A stretch of DNA of 50,303 nt from UMGS172 sp045636945 (GTDB lineage: Bacteria > Bacillota > Clostridia > Oscillospirales > Acutalibacteraceae), in the NCBI GenBank assembly GCA_045636945.1, contig JAZTYO010000010.1, positions 1 to 50,303 on the forward strand, given 5' to 3'. The position numbers and the translations under genes were made by a program. Below the pieces are notes generated by a model that worked only from the letters and a program-made list of their open reading frames with translations, did no database searches and was not told the DNA's origin. Position 1 is the first letter of the stretch; each line of letters opens with the position of its first letter. This document shows, in pieces, positions 49,570 to 50,303 of the stretch.

Positions 49570-50172
49570 AAAAACATCTCCTATATATAATGTAAGAAAG
49601 GTCAATTTTTAAGGTTGCAACGACCGAAATTTTGCGGTTCCAAAACCACAATTCTTCTATTCCCTATATTATAATGTATATATATAAGAATTTCAACACC
49701 AAATTTCACACTAACTGCACAAAGTCTCCCCCTCATGGGGAAGGCAATCGGACAATAGCTCCCAATTAGCCTCCCGATTTGCCCCCAATTAGCCTCCCTT
49801 GTCTAAAGGGAGGGGGACCGCCGAACGGCGGTGGAGGGATTCCTAAAATGGGGCTAGCACGACGATAGCCGTGATGGAAGGAGTCAACGGGTCGTCGAGG
49901 GAAGACTCCCCCTTCGGTGAAGGGGAGATGTCGGCATAGCCGACCCCTACACGTGTCTATGAATTTGTTTTGTTTGTCCTGCTTTTAATAAGATTCCAAC
50001 TATAAACAAATTTTTCAAATTGGATGAATAAATTAACACGACAATGGCAATATTGTATTCACCGCACGCCGTATTGTAACACTATATTTTGTAGTGTAAA
50101 TACCCCAAAAGCACAAAAGTGATTTAATATAAAAGAAGTTTGAAAAATTTTTCAAATTTTCTAAAAAAAGTG
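49570..50172. repeat. Gene-free stretch rich in repeats
   Basis: From 49726 to 49842 there are several CTCCC/GGGAG hairpins, the clearest CCTCCCTT-gtcta-AAGGGAGG (49793-49813) followed by GACCGCC-gaa-CGGCGGT and GGAGGGATT, a second copy of the 48251 family. At about 49900-49955 are TGTAGGG-family pieces ending CCCTACA. Further right come AT-rich sequence, an inverted repeat ACACTA/TAGTGT (50079-50097) and an 18-bp palindrome of A/T tracts (50139-50156). No ORF was seen. Confidence 0.7.
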
Positions 50173-50303
50173 TTGACAAATAGGAGAGTGTGTGGTAATA
50201 TAATCGAGCGCCTCACGGGAGGGCAGGTTAAAAGAGCCTGACAGAGAACGGTTTTGTAGCCGGTCGAACGAAGAGAGCGCAAGAGCGGACCTTGAAAATT
50301 AAA
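50173..50303 (+). promoter_or_regulatory. Strong promoter and leader, probably of an rRNA operon
   Basis: TTGACA at 50173-50178, a 17-base spacer and TAATAT at 50196-50201 with TGG before it; an A/T-tract palindrome just upstream could act as an UP element. The transcribed leader has no ORF, contains GC-rich short hairpins and ends CCTTGAAAATTAAA at the window edge, a phrase typical of the region ahead of 16S rRNA in Clostridia. The rRNA itself lies outside. Confidence 0.6.

Noticed and set aside
50079..50097. Possible NrdR box (ACACTATATTTTGTAG)
   Set aside because: Partial match only, a single copy instead of the usual pair, and no ribonucleotide reductase gene nearby.

Overview
The window reads as a chromosomal segment of a low-to-medium GC Bacillota, most likely class Clostridia (Oscillospiraceae/Ruminococcaceae-like gut anaerobe). 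Evidence for this: an ftsQ-ftsZ junction with a very short FtsZ tail, a FakA/FakB/PlsX fatty-acid kinase operon, a MecA-like adaptor, GlpP antitermination control, an electron-confurcating-type lactate dehydrogenase/Etf set, strong GGAGG-type ribosome binding sites, TTGACA/TATAAT promoters with extended -10 elements, and many dispersed TGTAGGG-headed palindromes. This placement is inference; no rRNA is included. Most genes are on the minus strand in tightly overlapped operons.

Layout. 1-1360: end of ftsQ, then ftsZ with promoter and terminator. 1425-2680: accessory patch with a GNAT acetyltransferase, a multi-hairpin element, a tRNA-Gln gene broken in its T-loop, and an intact tRNA-His with a consensus promoter. 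2769-7873 (minus): a compact lipid operon of an alpha/beta hydrolase with a Cys nucleophile, an adenylation-ACP fusion, two PlsC-type acyltransferases, a free ACP and an LRAT-type (NlpC/P60) protein, followed by a small Cys protein. It diverges from 8078-12562 (plus): fakB-fakB-fakA-plsX. Together they form one ~9.5 kb acyl-handling region, and this is the best candidate here for an undescribed system. 12611-15600: a GT2-GtrA protein and two further alpha/beta hydrolases. 15776-16070: REP-like palindromes. 16181-19787: heterodimeric ABC exporter with one degenerate ATP site. 20114-23476: small protein, YgjP metallopeptidase, EamA transporter, phosphohexomutase and a 42-residue membrane protein, translationally coupled. 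23593-27382: MecA-like adaptor, OmpA-domain lipoprotein, ribulose-phosphate epimerase, DUF89 protein. 27522-30492: a broken and an intact polysaccharide deacetylase, a Nudix hydrolase and an M14 carboxypeptidase. 30783-35057: GH13 enzyme, Pit-type phosphate transporter and two-part ThrE exporter. 35062-35415: remnants of a FliB-type gene and of a REP-associated tyrosine transposase. 35445-38836: lactate dehydrogenase-type flavoprotein with EtfA and EtfB. 39020-40504: DUF1846 protein. 41017-45592: glpP, a leader terminator, a glycerol-3-phosphate dehydrogenase-like flavoprotein, a partner oxidoreductase, DUF1667 and a HAD-IIA phosphatase. 45745-49569: membrane GT2, trpS and a PLP aminotransferase. 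The window ends in what looks like the promoter and leader of an rRNA operon.

How the genes fit together. Fatty acids can be phosphorylated by FakA on FakB carriers and moved to ACP by PlsX, while the divergent operon supplies its own acyl activation, carriers and acyltransferases. The two halves share a 204-bp intergenic region with a palindrome over the -35 of the fak promoter. The glp operon feeds the same glycerol-3-phosphate pool and carries its own RNA switch. Nothing diagnostic of phage, CRISPR or a known defence system was seen.
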